The notes beneath the pieces were generated by a model. The model saw only the letters and a list, made by a program, of their open reading frames with translations, was not told the DNA's origin and searched no databases. Made by a program: the position numbers and the translations under genes. From Lingula anatina (lineage: Eukaryota; Brachiopoda; Lingulata; Lingulida; Lingulidae): 64,000 nt of DNA. The stretch spans positions 4,839-68,838 of the forward strand of contig NW_019775003.1 of assembly GCF_001039355.2 (NCBI RefSeq), given 5' to 3'. Within the stretch, counting starts at the first letter, position 1. The number at the start of each line of letters is the position of its first letter. Of this stretch, positions 23,799 through 38,700 are shown piece by piece.

Positions 23799-26700
23799 CT
23801 GTAAAGGTGAACACACTGAGTAGAGCTAGGTTCATAAAAACCTATGAAATTTTTACCATTTGCTCAAATTATTCACTTGGACTAAATGGATATATTAAAC
23901 TAAATTAATACATTTTCTTTCAATACAGAATTAAAAAATGCCTTAGTTACATTATCCATGTGGTTAAGAAACAGGTGATTTTATTTTTGAAAATCCATAT
24001 TGAAAGTTTATATAAAACTTACATCTGACAACACTAACTTTTCCCTCTTCCATTGTCTTCAATTCAAGAATCTTGGCAGAGTCAATGTCTATCTCATTTT
24101 CTATTTTTACCCAGCTTTTGCATGGGAACACATATCTAGAAAGAAAAAAATTGTTATCTTAAACTTTTAAGGACTGACTACTCAAAAGTGAATATTACAA
24201 TAGGAAAACTGAGAATCTTAGGAATATAATCATACCATTTGTTACTATTAGATCTGACGAACATCATTTTTTTCACATTTGATTGCTGAAACTAATGGCT
24301 AGATACAGACACACTGTGTGAGACCTTTTCATACATTTAAGCAATAATTTCACCACAACCGCTGCACTCATTCAACAACTTTTATTATGTAACTTATTTT
24401 TCTTACTTGCTCCCTGAGGCAGTATCCGTGACAACCACTTCATGGCAGTGCCACATGGCCTCCCGTCCCTGAGCATCCTGCAGTGGTTTGTCCTCCCTTT
24501 CCACGGCACCCAGGTAGCAACGTTTCAGTTTCCCCAGGTTCTTGCTGGTCATCTTGAACTCATCAGTTTGACCCCTAAAATCATAAATATAACAAATGTG
24601 TCCAGGAGGCTGATTGGAAGATTGGCTTTATTGAGAAATCCAAATAAAAATGTCTTCTCGGAAAAAATTGACATAGATGAAATAAAATGAGATTTTCCAT
24701 TCTCTCTCTTTATGACCCTTGATGATTTATGATGCCTGTTTTCCATTATCAGTTTTAAAATTAATATTTACATATCAGAATTCAGTGTTTAAGTCATGTA
24801 AAATATGGAAAATGTAGCTATATTATATTTTAGCCCAATATCACATTCAATGCAGATGATCTAACTCAAAGAGAAATTTTTACTCCAACAACATGAAAAA
24901 ATTTACATTCATCCCAAAACTCTTATGCAATACAATCAAATGCCCATTACCTCCTGAGTATCTTATTTTTAGCGCTGTTCTCCATCAAGAATTCTTTGGA
25001 TTTCTTCTTGTCCTCTCCTTCCAGGATCAGCCAGGCATTCTGGGTAGTGCCACCATCTTTCTTATCACTGGTGGTCACAGTAATCTCATAGGCTGAAATA
25101 TGAGATACATCAAAATTACTTTTTATTTCTTAGATATCATTATACTATGCTAGAAAATTTGTCATATATCTCAATGTATATTCATCAGATTCTAAGCTGC
25201 CACTAAAGTTTATGTCAAAAAAATCTTATGAAATAGAATCAGCAGTCTGAATAGACATGTTCATTACAGCCTGAACTTGCTAAAGAATGTCATCAACTGA
25301 GTTATGTATTTACAATTATTTTCCTTCAAAGCAACATCTAAGATAAGAGTTATAGTGCTGTAACATTTAGGTGTCTCTCATGTCACCTTCTTCTGCTCTT
25401 AGCTATTGTTCTGTAAAAATATCATGGAAACTGTGCTTTAACCCACAAATTAAAATAAAATTCTTCAAAAGGATTTAGATTTTATAATATGTCAGGAACT
25501 TACTGTTTTGTTTTTTCTTTGACCCTGGAGTGGAGGGACTGGAGCAGGAGAGTTCCCGAATGATTTGTTTGTCATCCTCCTTTGTAGACAGCCAGCGACC
25601 ACAAGGGAAAATGTACTTTTTCTTGCTGCCCAAGTCTTCTACTTCTATGTAATCCAAGTGCCAAGCAGCTCCAAAGCCTTTTATAATATTTAAGGTAAAC
25701 AATAAATATATTTCAGTTTTACCGTTGTATTTACATTGAAAAAGAAAATCAAAATGCTATTCATTACCACAAAAATACCTTGAGCATCCTTTAAAGATGT
25801 ATTATTAAAATACTATTAAAATACATTAAAAAAAGAATTTATATCATTTTCAGTTTGATTTTAAAACTACTTTTATGTGGAGTTCTAATGTGTATGACAA
25901 GAATCCATATATATGTGAATTTATGTAAGTCTGCTCACCTTTGTTATCATGCCACACACGGCATTTCATGAGCTCCCCAAGGCTCAGTAAGTCACTGAAT
26001 GTAAATATATCAATCTGGTTGTTCTCAAAGGGATCTTTGTATGTCTCCGAAGTCTTGAGATGAAGTTCCCCAGAGTCACCATTTTCACCAAAGAGAATGA
26101 TGTAAACATTGGCATCTGTTCCTGCACCTTTGACGTCACTGGTCTTGACATTGATCTTGTAATTTGTTTCTAAATTATGAGAAACAAAAACAATGAATAT
26201 AATTATTTGATGTATTATACCAGTATATACTTTATAAATATACTGAGAAAAAACAAGATTTTTTATAAAGTTTCAACCATCTATTCTGAAATTAAAGAAA
26301 AGATATTTTTGTTTGTTTTCAACATATTTTCAACATTGTTAGCACAATAGAAGCAAATAGACTTACTTTTGATCTGTTGCTTTCCTCGGACCGTAGCTGC
26401 CAGGTCACGTGAAATTTTCCCATCTCCCTTGTTTTTACTCAGCCAGTCATTGCACTTGAACACAGTGAGATCACCAGTATCCATATTTCTTAATTCAACC
26501 TTTTCCAGGAACCAGTCAGAGCGACTGCCTTTTCCATCATGGCCAATTCTCAGCTTCTTTATTGCACCAATTTCATCAAGCTCCAGCTGAAATGTACATT
26601 TATATAGTTCACTATGACATTCAATAAATTTGTAGTGTGGACAATGCACATTAAACAAACATCTTTGAAATAAGCAATGATTTAAAGGAAAATGGTAACC

Positions 26701-29700
26701 CATATCTTTCCAACATGAAAATTTGATTTTGCAAAATTATATATAGCTCAAAGTAAACATATAGCCAAGGACAAACATAAAGTCCTTAATGACCCAATTT
26801 TCAACTAGGCAATCTGATAATATAAAGGTAAGTTTCCAGTGACCTCTGATATTCAGCCGAAATTTTGTCCAACATCAGAAATTCAGCATAATAATATTCC
26901 AAGGCAATAACTCACCTTGATCAGGTCTACCTTGCCCCTCTCAAACCTCTCTCCATTCTTCTCCAGTATGATCTCTGGGGTGGTACCTGTACTCCCAAAC
27001 ACTGTGATGCTGACTTTAGAATCTGTTCCTGCTCCCTGCATGTCTCCTGTGTAGACTGTCAACTCACAAGGTATCACTGGAAGAAAGGAAAAAAAATTTG
27101 AATCACAGATTTATATCAGTCACTCACAAGCATGTAACCTAACAAAGAATCTTTGGAATAAAACGGGTGTGCACAAATTGCATATATTATAATTTCACTT
27201 CACTGAAATGAAATATGTATCATTTAAATTAACCAAAATTTCTCTAGAGAGAATATGATAGACTTTCTCCAGTTCATTTCAAGTTGTTCTGATTGCCATG
27301 TTGTAAAAGTAGGGATTCCGCTGAGTGATCAAAATGTTTTCCCCAACCAAAAGAATCACCACAACAATATTCCTCTTTCCTCATCAAACCATGGAATCAT
27401 GCTTACTTGGTTTGTAAGAGACCATAGAACTCTCCCCATCCTGCAAGCTGAAGACCCTGCTGGTTTTCCCATCCCCCTTGTCTCTGGCCAGCCACTGTTT
27501 GCAGTTGAAGTAGTAGTGTTTTCCCTTGGTTGGCATGTCCACATCAACCTCCTTCAGGAACCAGCCAGTCCCTGGGGTTACTCCATCATGACCAATCTGG
27601 AAAAAACATTAAATCATGAATACTGATGATAGATGATAGACAAAAGAGATTAATTTGAATAAATATTTTATGTGTGTGTTTCGAATTTTGGATTTTGTTA
27701 TTAGTGCTTTGTACATCACGGAAATAAGATCGGGGCACCAGTTACTGCTCACTAAAAACACAATTTGCATCTACATCTGCTGCATATTGCATGCCTGTAT
27801 TGTTAATTTGATTTTGATTTTGCTTATGTTATGTTACATTATTGTAACAGTGATGCTAAAACAGTGCACCAATAACACTTTGCTACTAGTACACGTGCAT
27901 GACCCACAACATCATAACAAACTCCTCTACAATCAACTCACCTCTATTTTCTTCACCTCCTCCACATCAACAGCCTCCACAGAGAATGTCTCAATGGAGC
28001 CAGGCATGAACTTCTCCTTCTGCACCAGCTCCAGTGGCAGCTGTCCTGTGTGGAGACCTTTCTTGGCTCCCATGATCTTGATAAACACATTGCTGCTGGT
28101 GCCATTGTCATCTCCATCTCCAGTGGTCACCTTGATTGTGTACGGGATAGCTGAAATATTGAGAGTATCAAGCATGAGTACATGAAAATGTTATTTATAG
28201 ATTACGGAAATCTTGTCTATCAGAGTTAGTTTTGAAAGTATGTATACATGTATGTGGGCTTAAGATATTTGAATATTTACAGCTCAAGGAGACAACACAC
28301 AAATATGTGCACACAAATAAAAATGTATGCATGTACACTCTGGTATGCACATACAAAAAGATATTTGTTGGAAGTAGTCAGAAACATGTCTGTTTGTGGT
28401 AAAACGACCTGATATGCCAACAACTTACTTGGTCCCTCTGGGACATTTTCCAATATGGCAGACTGTCTTCTGGAAAGACGTGGGCTCTTGGAGAAAGGAT
28501 CTGTGCTCTTGACAGAGTCTAGACTTCCTATGGACCCAAATCTGGACATGGTGGCCATACTGGACATGTCTCCATCATAGCCCTGAAGAAAAAAAAACAA
28601 AAAAGTTTACAATTACAATCAATTGAAAATGATATATCTAATCTTGATATTTAAAATTTCCTCTCAAACCACTGAATTAACAGGTTCCTATCTAAATCTC
28701 TGTCTATATGTTCTAGTCTATATGTTTCAGTATATATGATCATCTAAATTATCTTGTTTTCTTTTAATCTGTTTGGTTTTTACATGATTCATTTTCTGAA
28801 GTATTCAAGTCATGCAACTCCTGCATGTTTCAAAATGCTTCACATAAATTAATCTTTCTGCACTGTATGTATTGTATATGGTGTAATTACCTTTACATAG
28901 AGTGATCGTTCCAGCTTGCCGTCATCCTTCCCTTTGGCCAGCCATCGCTCACAGTGGAAAGTGTACGTCTCGTTTTCATCCTGGTCAATGACTTCCACCT
29001 TGTCCAGGTACCAGTCGGCCATCAGATTGGCGTTGTCATGGCGAATCTTCATCTTGAACACCTTGCCAAGGTCAACTATTTCCAAGATGAACTTATCAAC
29101 CTAAAAGAAAATGTAAATCCTGTTAGACAGGGGTTCTGAACTCACTTTTACTTCTGTTTTAGCTGTTATTTTACCAGGACATCATAGCTACTGTGAAAAT
29201 ATTTTAACTGCATTTTATTTCAAATATTGTAAATTGTCTAATCTGGAAAATACCTGTTTCCTTTCAAATTTATCCCTGTTGGTCTCTGAATGGAGCAGTT
29301 TTCTCTCTCCACTATCTCCTTTGTCACCGAAGATTGTGATAAAAACATTGGCATCGGTTCCAGCTCCACGGACATCCCCAGTGTACACATTTACAATGTA
29401 TTTTTTGTCTGAAAATTAAATATCAATATATGTTAGATAGTAAATAATATTCATATTAATAAAACAAAATGATAACAATACCACATCATACCAATAAAAT
29501 GTGTTATAAAATAAATGTGTTATAAATATAATTTATCTAATTTGAGTGTTACTTGTAAAATTGATAGTGACCAAAAAGTAAACAAATAAAACAATGTCAC
29601 CCTATAAGTTTGCCAACCAGTGAATTATCACACTTACTTTTCAGTTTCTCTCCCGTGTCCAATTCTTTCTTCTTCACTGTACCATCTTTCTTCACATTCT

Positions 29701-32700
29701 CTTCAATGATTTTCTCTGCGACCAATTCCCTTGCTATAGCTCCATCATCCTCGTCCCTGGCTAGCCAGCGATTGCACGGGAATACATATGTTACAGAACC
29801 CTAAAAAGAAAAAAAAAATGAAAAGTGTCACCAACTTGGGAGATTATTCAAAATGTATTTTTGGACTCTTCTGTTAAAATTGAAGCCATTCCTATAGGGC
29901 CCATTTTCATTCTTGACAGAAGTGGAAAAACTTCTAAAAATACTTCTTGAAAAGTATAAATTATACTTATATTCAACAGAATACTGCAATTCCAAAAAAA
30001 CACTATCAAAAATATAGTGTAATAATTTTACAAATAATTAAAACTGAAAGGTACCCTTAAATTTTTTTTAGTTTTTTTATTTATTAATTTTATTAATTAA
30101 TGAATTAATTTTTTTGTCAGAGGCCAAACACTCACCTTCCCAGTGTCCTTCAGTCTCCTGACCTCCACCTTGGAGAGATGCCAACCTGAACCAAAGCCAG
30201 AGTTATCATGTCCAATACGGATCTTTTCTATAGTGTCCCCAACATCTTCAAGCTAAAATGGAGAAACACATGCTGTTTTATATAAGCTACACCAGGACAC
30301 CAAGATCATATTTCTACAACTTGAATAAATCTATATTTTGTCTAAAAAGACTAACATGATATAGCTGTGTACTCTTAAAGAATAAGATTTTACAGAATAA
30401 TTATGAAATCTAATGAGGTAAATACAACACTAATAATGATCCAAAACAAACTATTCAATAAAAAATATCACCTGATGGTAAAAATATGCAAAGACATAAG
30501 GCCATTTAAAATAAATGAAAATATGGGCTGAAACAAAAGTTTTTGTGCAGGATTTCAGGATGGAAGAATGCTAACATCTGTTAATTGTAATATGCACAAA
30601 GAAAAAAATGGATCTTAATTAGAACCCAAGTGGGAAAGGTAAAACACAATGACTAAAAAAACTTTGATCTTAACAAAATCAAATCATGGCTCTGCTTAAA
30701 TTCAATTAGAGCAACATGGTACAATGCAATGAGATTACTTCTTGCCTTCATGTATCTGTAAATTGCATAGATTATCGTTAATAAAAAAAAATCCGATAAT
30801 GTGTCTGGATAATTTTATCCCATGTCAATCACAGACAAAGCATAAATTGAAATATTTTAATGACCAGAATGGCAATATGTACACCATGCATTGTAGAGAT
30901 AAGCCTGTAAACAGCCAGAATGCAGCATGAACTTGTACATAAATTGAGCTTATGGAAATATGTCATGCAACATCTTAGTAAGCCTGCAATATCAGATAAG
31001 CATTAACTGATGAACACATACTGAACTTATATGCAGAATTCAAGGTAAATCTGACATAAAGAACATGAGAGAATGTTGATCAACTCACAAAATGACAGCT
31101 ACATTACACAGTAGTCTAGACCCTGACTGCAATGGACAGAAGTTGAGATATACAGAGAAAATGAGACTTTACATTCTGCCAAAGCCAAAGTTCATATTAT
31201 AGAAAAAGATAGAAAAAAGCAGTACCAGGGCAAAGAGGTATTACCATACAAATTAATTAAAAAAAATAATTTGACATTATTTGAGGAATGGTTTTCTTAT
31301 TTGTTTCTTGAAGTTACAATTAAAAGCATAGGTCTATTGATTTGCTTTCCTTTTTACTAATATAGTAATTACTCACAAAACGAATTAATAATCCCCCCTC
31401 CCCAACATAAATTCAAAAAAGTATAATTTAAATAATTAAAAATATTGATTTAAAAGTTTTGAAAAGTTCATTGGATTTATATCACAAAGTTCATTGTTGT
31501 AAGTGTCTGGAAATGATAACTCTCTAAAACATAAAATATTAGGAAAAGCGAGGCAATTGAAATTTTTCAATTATTATCATAAAAATAATTTTTTTTTTTG
31601 CATGTATATGCCAATGAGCATCTTACCTCAAGTACAAACTTGTCAACAGCTCCCTTGTTAAATGATTGCTTCCTCTCCCTCTTGCTACTGCACAGAGATT
31701 TCTGTTGTGTACAGGAGTCTTTACCATACAGCACAACATATACATCAGCATCTGTAGACCCTCCCCGCATGTCACTGGTATAGGTGGTTATCTCATAAGG
31801 AACACCTGATTCAAGGTAAAGCATTAATATATATAATGAGCATTTCTGATTAACTGGTCCAAACAAGATCAAATGAAATTTTAAATGGTATGTTAATTAT
31901 TAATTTTAGTGTTTATGAACATGTTGGTTCAATATTTTTACATCATGCACTGATTTACACAGTTCCTTGTTATGCACTATAATATAATGAAAAACAAAAT
32001 GATCAGGCATAAAATGTGCATTATATTATATGATGCTATTAATTATTAAACTTCAATGAGAATATATGACAATGTACTATATTCCAATAGATACATAAGC
32101 TTTGTTTATTGTTTTATCTTTCAATGACTATTGAAAAGAACTTTTTTCAAGCAGACCAAAAATACTTACAAGCTTCATAAGCCTCTGTTGCCAGCTCTTG
32201 TGGATACAGCTCTCTCTCTATCTGTCCATCATCCTCATCCAAAGCCAGGCAACGTCCACATTGGAAGTACCATTTTCTACCTAAAGATGGTGCATCAATC
32301 TCCACACGTTCTAGGAACCAGGCACCACCACCACCAGCATTATCATGGCCAATTCTGAAATAATTGAAATAATAATACAAGGTAAATAAGCTTATGACTT
32401 GTAGGTAAAGATCAATGTATATCTGCAGTAAAGAAAGTTTTCTTTGTAGATTTTAAATTCTTTGTAGATTTTGAATACAAATCATACATTTATTTTTTTT
32501 ACTACAATACTACAGTTTAGATGAAATTTTGTTGCATATGTAACTTTGATTACTCACTTGATTTTCTTCAGTTCTCCAATGTCAACTGCTTCAATTACAA
32601 ACTCGTCTGTTTTCCCCCTCTCAAATTTATCTTTGTTGGTTTTGGAGACTTTCAAAAACATTTGTCCTGTGACAAGAAAATAATAAAATATATTTTGAAA

Positions 32701-35700
32701 ATTAATCTATTCTTGTTTGCCACAACTTAAAATTGTTTTTTTTTTATCTTTCCATTTAAATAAGTGAAATGTTATGCAACATAACACACAAAAATACTCA
32801 AGCTCTACTTGAGATTGTCACATTTGAAAATTACACAACAAGATAAATTGGGGGTGGGGTGTTCTGTTTGAGAAAAATACATCTTTTTACCTGTGTCATC
32901 TTTCTCTCCATAGAGTACAACATAAACATTTGCATCTGTGCCAGCACCCCAAACATTGCCTGTCACAACAATCACATGGTATGTTGTCATGGCAGCTGAA
33001 AAAATAGACAAAAAACATAAATGAACAGTAAATTTCAAAATTTTTGGTTAAGCACACTGCGTATACATTTTAAAATAAAACAAAGTAATATGTCAAGCAT
33101 AACTTTTTATACTAACTGCTTCAACCACAGCATTAACATGCTCTTTAAAATGGTCATCCCAATAGTACTTCTGATCTCAGCCCTACTAAAATCCCATATT
33201 AATATACCTTTGGTCTCCAGTGCAATTTCCTGCCTGACAGCAAATGAGCCCTTTCTGTTCAAGCCCATGAGTTTCTTGTCCACAGGCACCAGGTCCCTAG
33301 CGATCTGACCGTCATCTTCATCAGTGGCCAGCCATCTCTGACAGGGGAAGTAGTAGCTTCAAAAGAAAAACAAAGGGTGTATTATTATCATGCAATAAAA
33401 CCATATTTTTGATACAATGTATTTGTCATATGGAAATATAAATGAAACAATATTCAAATTAAATTCATAATTGCAATATAGATTAGACCTTTGGTATGTC
33501 ATTCCCTTTACCATATCAGACTAACAGGAAAGTCTGTTATTTAAAAATATTATCTTTTAGTACCTCACTGTTTACATGAAAAAGAAAAATTTACAGTCCT
33601 CTAATAATGGAGAGGTAAAAAAGAGTATCTTCATTAATCTGCTCCTTGTCTGTATAAAGCCTCACCTTCTCTTACTCTTGACGTCCTCCACCTCCACACT
33701 GTCCAGAAACCAGGCGGCGCCACCACCTTTGTTGTCATGGCGAATCTTCACCTTTTTCAGTTTGCCAAGATCTATGGCTTTTACAATGAATTCATCCGTC
33801 TGGAGAAATGAGGATTGATCTGTTAGATCTGTTTATTAAAATAGTGACCTCATTCACCAACTGATATTTACACAAGCTCATATAATCTTATTTTTATCAT
33901 AATTGCTTGTTTATCAACAATATCTCCATGTCAATTTTATATGAAAAAATACAGATATACAATGTATACTATCAAAATGAACATAAAATGAAACCTGAAT
34001 CTATGATAAAAGGATTAGCTAAAAAGTCTTTGATTGGCATTTAAATTGCACTTACAACATTGCGTTCAAATTTGTTGATATTCTGTGAATCTTTCAGCGC
34101 CCTCTCTCCAGTATCACCTTTTTCTCCAGAAATGTTGATGAAGACATTGGCATCTGTTCCTGCTCCCATTATGTCTCCTGTGTGGACTTTCACCTTATAC
34201 TCAATTTCTACAAATAGGAAATAAATTTTTGTCTGTAATACTGTATATGTAAATAATTGATTCAGTATATTTTTATATTAATTGGTGAATTGATATTATT
34301 AGGCACATAAAATGATTAGGCATCCTATGGTAGGCAACCCAAAATCTAAATTGATATCAAACTACACATTAAGTTAAACACATTAAGTTTTCATCACATT
34401 TAACGTTTCATTACAATTTCTTGATGTTTTACTGGCCTTTGTTTATTTCATTTAAGTTCAAAAAAGAAGTCAAACAAACAAATTCTCTGTCCATATTAAA
34501 TAACAAGATAATGTGTAGTCATATATAATAATAAAATAAAGTTTCCACTGGTCCTTACCCTCCATATCATGCAAGGGTTTTCCCTGTTCATCCGTAGCCA
34601 TCAATTCTCTCACAATCTGTCCATCATCTTCTCCTTTAGCAAACCAGCGGTTACACAAGAACCAGTAATCTTCTGTCTCATCTACAACATCATCTTTTTG
34701 CTCATCGTCCTCTTCCTCATCTTTATTTTTGTCCTTCCGCTTAACTTTCTTCTTTGTTTTGGCCTTCTCTGCAAGTTTCTTGTTTCTTTTGGAGGTTTTG
34801 GCCGGTGTCCTCTGAATGAGTACCTGAAAAGCAAACCAAGCAAAGTTATAAATATTATGCTTCCCCCAATATATTTCAGCATGCTGCTTTGGTTTCTATT
34901 CATGTTATATGTACAAAAGAAGGGGGTATTTTAGATCTGCATCTTTAAAATAATATAAAAACATTGTAAAATGTATAGCTGTTACATGTGTTGATATACA
35001 TATAAAATACCTTGTCTAAAAACCATCCAGCAAATGCTCCTGCACCATCATGGCCAATACGAATTTTCACCAGAGGACCAATGTCTGCTGCTTCAATCTG
35101 GAATAATCAAATGAAAATTAAGACACTGAAATACATATAATTGGGTGAATTCACACCAAATCAACACACATAATGTTTGAAATATCCACAAAGACTAATA
35201 GATTGAAAAACTGTAAATTTTGGATAACACTTGTTCAAAAAGCCATATAGTAACATAGTACAAATATTTATAGATTTAAGCTGGGCCAGTTACTAGAGTG
35301 ATCTGCTTTTCAGGAAAGAATATATTCTTGATAAATTCTTGATAAAAGCTAAAAGATAACTTAAGACAATCTTAGTGTTGATTTGTGTGGAAAGGAGTTT
35401 TAAGTTACAGCAACTTATTTAGCTTACTCTTCAGTCTCTGTCTCAACCAGTCACAATATACAATTATCTTTTGTCACACATCTTTCCCCTGCCTAAAGAA
35501 AGTAATTTAATTTTACACAACTTCTAGCTGTCACAACTATGTTACCTTGAACTTCTCAATCATGCCCTGTTCAAAATTATTTGTCTTGTTGTCCAGCTTG
35601 TATTCCTCTGTCTTCCCTGTCTCTCCATACATTTGCATGAAGACATTGGCATCAGTGCCAGCACCTCTCACATCTCCTGTCCATATTGTCACCTCATAGG

Positions 35701-38700
35701 GGATTACTGGGTTAATAAAAAATACAAGTAAACAATGATGAATAGTCTAAGGCATATTTTAAATCTAAACACTTAACAATGCTACATGAATATAAAGAAT
35801 TAAATTTGATATTCAAATAATTACTTTACACTCACATGGACTCTCTTTACAAATCTTAAAAAAATTCTGAATAATAGATTTGGTTCATAAATCAAGAACT
35901 ACATAAATCAAATAATAATGCATTAGACAAAAAATATAGAGCAGAAGTTCTAAAATTTGGCATTACTCTAATCAATTTCACCCTACACTTACATGAGTCT
36001 CCTTTCCTGGTTTCTGTTGGTTCCAGCTCTATTTCAATCTGTCCATCTTCCTCATCTTCAGCTAGCCAGCGATGACATGAGAACTCGTAGTGCTCACCAT
36101 AGGAAGGCACATCTATATTAACACCATCTAGGAACCAGCCTGCGCCAACACCCTGGCCATCATGACCGATACGGATACGCTCAATCTGTGTGTAAAACGT
36201 AGAGTATTATATCAGTTTCTGAAGATCATTTAACATCCAGTTGAGATAATATAACATGTTTCTATATTTTAACTTGACTAATAGAAAAGTAATTTGGTTA
36301 AGTCCCATAAAAGCTAAGATTGAAAAAATTATTACACATGTACAGTATGCTTTAACAGTTTATGGTGTATTTCTTATCTGATTTAAAAATTTTTAAATAT
36401 TTCTTTGACTGTACATGGAAAAAATTTTAGATTATATTCATAATTTTGTTATTTAATTAGATTTATAGAAAGATGGCCTTATGGACTTCATTATTAAGAA
36501 AAAAATCACCAATCAGGCAATGGATGGCATAGAACTTATATGTCATGTACTACATTACCTTTCCAACATATGTGGTCTCCAGCTTGAAAACATCTGTTTT
36601 GGCCCTTTCAAATTTATTCTTGTAATTCTCTGAGGTTTTGAGTTGTAGTTTGCCTGTTTTGTTCTTGGCACCATATATCCAGATGAACACATTAGCATCA
36701 GTTCCAGCACCTCGGACATCACCTGTCTTAGTGTGGATGTGATAGGTTGTAGCTGAAAAAGATGAATTTTTTATCTTTAATAATAGGCTGTCACTAACTC
36801 AGAAATTATTCCATAGTTTCAAGTTGAGCCTGGAGCTGAAAGGGAAAATCAGATAGGGCAAAAAAAGAAAAATCATAATAAAGGTAATTAACATTTAATT
36901 CAATCTATACATTATTTTCTTAAACAGTGAATTTTAGCTAAAATTGGGACAAACCACTGTGCTATAAAAACTAATATATAGATGCTATCCATGGTAGATC
37001 ATGTTACAGTCAAAACTCTGTTATATTTGTACTTTGAGCTGGCAATTTAATTACTTTTTAAGATTACAAATTAAGTATACTATAATGCACAAACAAGGCT
37101 TTAGGTTAATTTCTTTTTCAAATGCTAAAACTTTTACCCTGTATTACATGTAGAAAGATGCACATAAAAACAGTGTAATATTTGGGCGCTTAATGGATTT
37201 GACATGCAAACTTTTCATTTTCATAAAACTTATCTATAAAATCAAGGCAGCTGAAAAGGTGGCCATGCATCAAAATTAAGGTTAAGGATTTTTGGGGCAT
37301 CTTTTGCATATATCATCATCACTATCTAATATATAGCTGATAACATGCAAAATGAGATAAAGCAGCATTAAGCCTAATTGGTGATTTATGATATAATACC
37401 CATCATCATTTGAAGTTAAAATCCTGAAACTAATAGTGCAGCACTTTTCATGCCAACCCTCTGAACACTGCAAATTTTGACCATGTTTCAATCCAAAGAA
37501 ATAGCAAAAACTTACTCATGAAACAACAGTTGTGCATCTCATTTAAAAGCATACATAGTGATTCAAAAATGCTCATTATATGTATCTGATCAGGCATCCA
37601 AGGGACTCTGTGCATAAAATACAAATATCTGTGACACATACATCCATACAAGACATGACATTATAAACAAATGCAATGAGTTTACTAGTAAACTTGTCAG
37701 CTGGACCTGTAAGTAATACATTTAGTTACATTTCTCAAACCATGCACGAATATGTCTCACCATCTTTATCTTCACAGCCTAAAACATGTCATGTGTGCAA
37801 ACCAATTAGATATACACCCTTGTAGTTTAAAGTGTATAAATTTACAGATAAATATGGTTAAAATTATGCTTTAACTTAGCATAATCATTCAGTAGTTATT
37901 TTATGTGTTTAAAAAGTACAGTTGTTGAATGACATTAATATAATCGAATGAAACATGGAAACCATTCAATTTGGCTAAAATTACATTTCTCTTTTGATTT
38001 TTTATATTTGAATGTTAAAACTATTGCTGTAATAAATTAGACTTTAAAGTGGAAATAGAATATATTAGACTTTAAAGTGGAAATAGAATATATTATTCAA
38101 AATCACCAACATATTACATTATTTGATACTCACTTGCAAGCATCTGAGATCCTCCTGCAGTGATCTCTCTCACTATCTGACCATCATCTTCATCTGAAGC
38201 CAGCCACCTAAAACACATATAAATGACTGATACATATATGCACTTATTCTACCCCAGATTTCAATTCAACAGTAAATATATATATATATATAGACAGGGG
38301 GCCTAATGATCCTCAGTTCACTGACTAAATAAGAAGTAGAACAACGCTTACATATGAAAGATGACTGGAAAAGTTTAGTGGAAGAAAAAAAATGAGCCTG
38401 TGGCATTAACCACTGGCATGAGGGATCAGACTTAAATATTTAGCATCAGACTAACTAGTAAAAGTTTGTTGAATTAAGGAGATTTAAACAAGTTTATTAG
38501 ATTTTCCATGTTTTTATAGATTTCCTCTTCTAACTAGCAGATTTTGTTTAACACTATTTATTAGTCTTAACCAGCAACCAATGGACTAAAAACTGAAGAT
38601 ATATACTGCAGTCAAATGGTGAATAAATATGACATGGTGGATGCTGCACCCATCTTGTCCATTCAGCAATCAAGTCACCCAGTTTACTTTATCAAGTTTC

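Noticed and set aside
27655-28185. 176-codon plus-strand open frame
   Set aside because: It lies across a LOXHD1-like intron and antisense to the PLAT 13 exon, with no splice-bounded or domain support.
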